From the NCBI GenBank assembly GCA_038503065.1, contig JBCAMK010000017.1, positions 868,001 through 932,000 of the forward strand: a stretch of 64,000 nt of DNA, written 5' to 3'. The position numbers and the translations under genes are program-made. The notes below the pieces were generated by a model. It was not told where the DNA came from, searched no databases, and saw only the letters and a program-made list of their open reading frames with translations. Origin of the DNA: Paragyromitra xinjiangensis (lineage: Eukaryota; Ascomycota; Pezizomycetes; Pezizales; Discinaceae). Positions 63,501-64,000 of this stretch are shown piece by piece. Numbering within the stretch: the first letter of the stretch is position 1; the number at the start of each line of letters is the position of its first letter.

Positions 63501-63939
63501 TGGCTGGAGTCTGATCTGTTCTCCAGTCCCTGAGGGCTGTCTTCATATGTCTGCGTCCTTCTTTGATGTCTTCATTCCACCAAGGTTTGGCGAAGGGCGA
63601 TGGTTTTCGTTTGGGCACATGGATGTTAGCAGCTGCTATGATTGAATCTCGTAGGTGTTAAGCTGCTTCGTCTAGGTTTGAATGGGTTGGGTGGGAGTGT
63701 AGGAACTCCCAGGTGTCTTTAGTAGTGATGGAGGAAAGGGTGAAAGTTTGTTGGAAGCCGTCCCAGTCCGCCTTGGCCCAATTAAATTGTTCCGTTGATG
63801 GTGGGGGGGCACATTCCAAAGAGTCGGAAGCAATTTCAAACTGAACCACTTCATGGTCGGATCCTGTTGCAAGGTCTTCCATGACTGCCCAGTTCATAAT
63901 CAAGTCTGTCATCGGTGAGGAGGAGAAGGCAAGATCCAA
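60569..63939 (-). pseudogene. LINE-C ORF2 (endonuclease end, reverse transcriptase, RNase H), decayed
   Basis: The visible part starts in the endonuclease (LATGSDHEVVQFEI, the SDH motif). A TAA interrupts the frame at 63,658-63,660 after NLDEAA. The reverse transcriptase has YRPVSLLNCLGKVSEKI and WQIGGRPKRSAVDA, then a frame shift near 62,800, then CMDVKGAYDFV, TGIPQGSPTSP and YVDD. RNase H has FYTDGSLLEGKTG, FDAELYGIAKA, YLYCDNQAAV and GNELADKLAKIGAQ. A TAG at 61,043 interrupts the frame, which then continues to a C-terminal RTGHGYTKSYLARIPTN and CKCGFNNQTPQHLLLEC region. This copy cannot make a full enzyme. Confidence 0.87.
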
Positions 63940-64000
63940 AACGGATCTGCCAGTGCCTGTTGGGTAGTTGTAGGTATAAATGTCAGGTTCATTAATGAGG

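Larger units (their letters stand above)
60123..64000 (-). mobile_element. LINE-C (5' part outside window)
   Basis: The 3' end carries an (AATA)n tail (about 60,137-60,160), the hairpin ATCCGTTACGGAT and a 3' UTR. That UTR shares CCATCGC(A/T)TGCTTTG and GCCTATAGC with LINE-B. ORF2 follows upstream to the window edge, with two stops and one frameshift. ORF1 and the 5' end lie beyond 64,000. Confidence 0.85.

Overview
The window is a filamentous fungal (Dikarya) locus. The host genes have short GT-AG introns with CTRAC-like branch points, and they encode fungal forms of Ypt7, ATG16 and DOT1. The transposons are fungal types: Plavaka-type DNA transposons with DUF6532-like cargo, and Tad1/I-like LINEs with RNase H. 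The sequence does not decide between an agaricomycete and a repeat-rich ascomycete such as a pezizomycete. I could not run any search, so all family names rest on motifs read by eye.

Layout. (1) 1-6113 is a compact host block: an SLC35F5/YML018C-like vacuolar transporter (-), YPT7 (-), ATG16 (+) and DOT1 (-), all with intact spliced frames. (2) From about 7.2 kb to the end I see no host gene. 7.2-13.7 kb holds a Tc1/mariner relic, a 2.1-kb non-autonomous element filled with a 40-bp minisatellite, an LTR-like insertion and a 249-bp MITE. (3) 13,698-29,966 is a Plavaka-type element (B), split because a second one (A, 15,454-26,407, 2-bp AA target duplication) landed in intron 1 of B's DUF6532-like gene. 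Both carry the same two accessory genes. Element A keeps a transposase with one internal stop; B has lost its transposase. (4) 29,967-42,675 is a third Plavaka-type element (C) with a related 13-bp terminal repeat, a frameshifted transposase, an SNF2 helicase gene, a DUF6532-like gene, a captured polyubiquitin fragment and a CTCTGAC motif that fills introns and spacers. (5) 42,676-60,122 is a same-orientation array of LINE-A copies, invaded by LINE-B, a HAL1-like element that encodes only a Gag-like ORF1. (6) 60.1 kb to the end is a decayed LINE-C copy whose 3' UTR and terminal stem-loop match LINE-B.

How the parts relate. The host block joins vacuole fusion, autophagy and a vacuolar-type transporter next to a heterochromatin-boundary enzyme. 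Among transposons the best candidates for undescribed biology are a conserved three-gene Plavaka cassette (transposase, DUF6532-like protein, and either an unknown acidic protein X or an SNF2 ATPase), and the Gag-only LINE-B, which seems to use LINE-C machinery through a covarying 3' hairpin.
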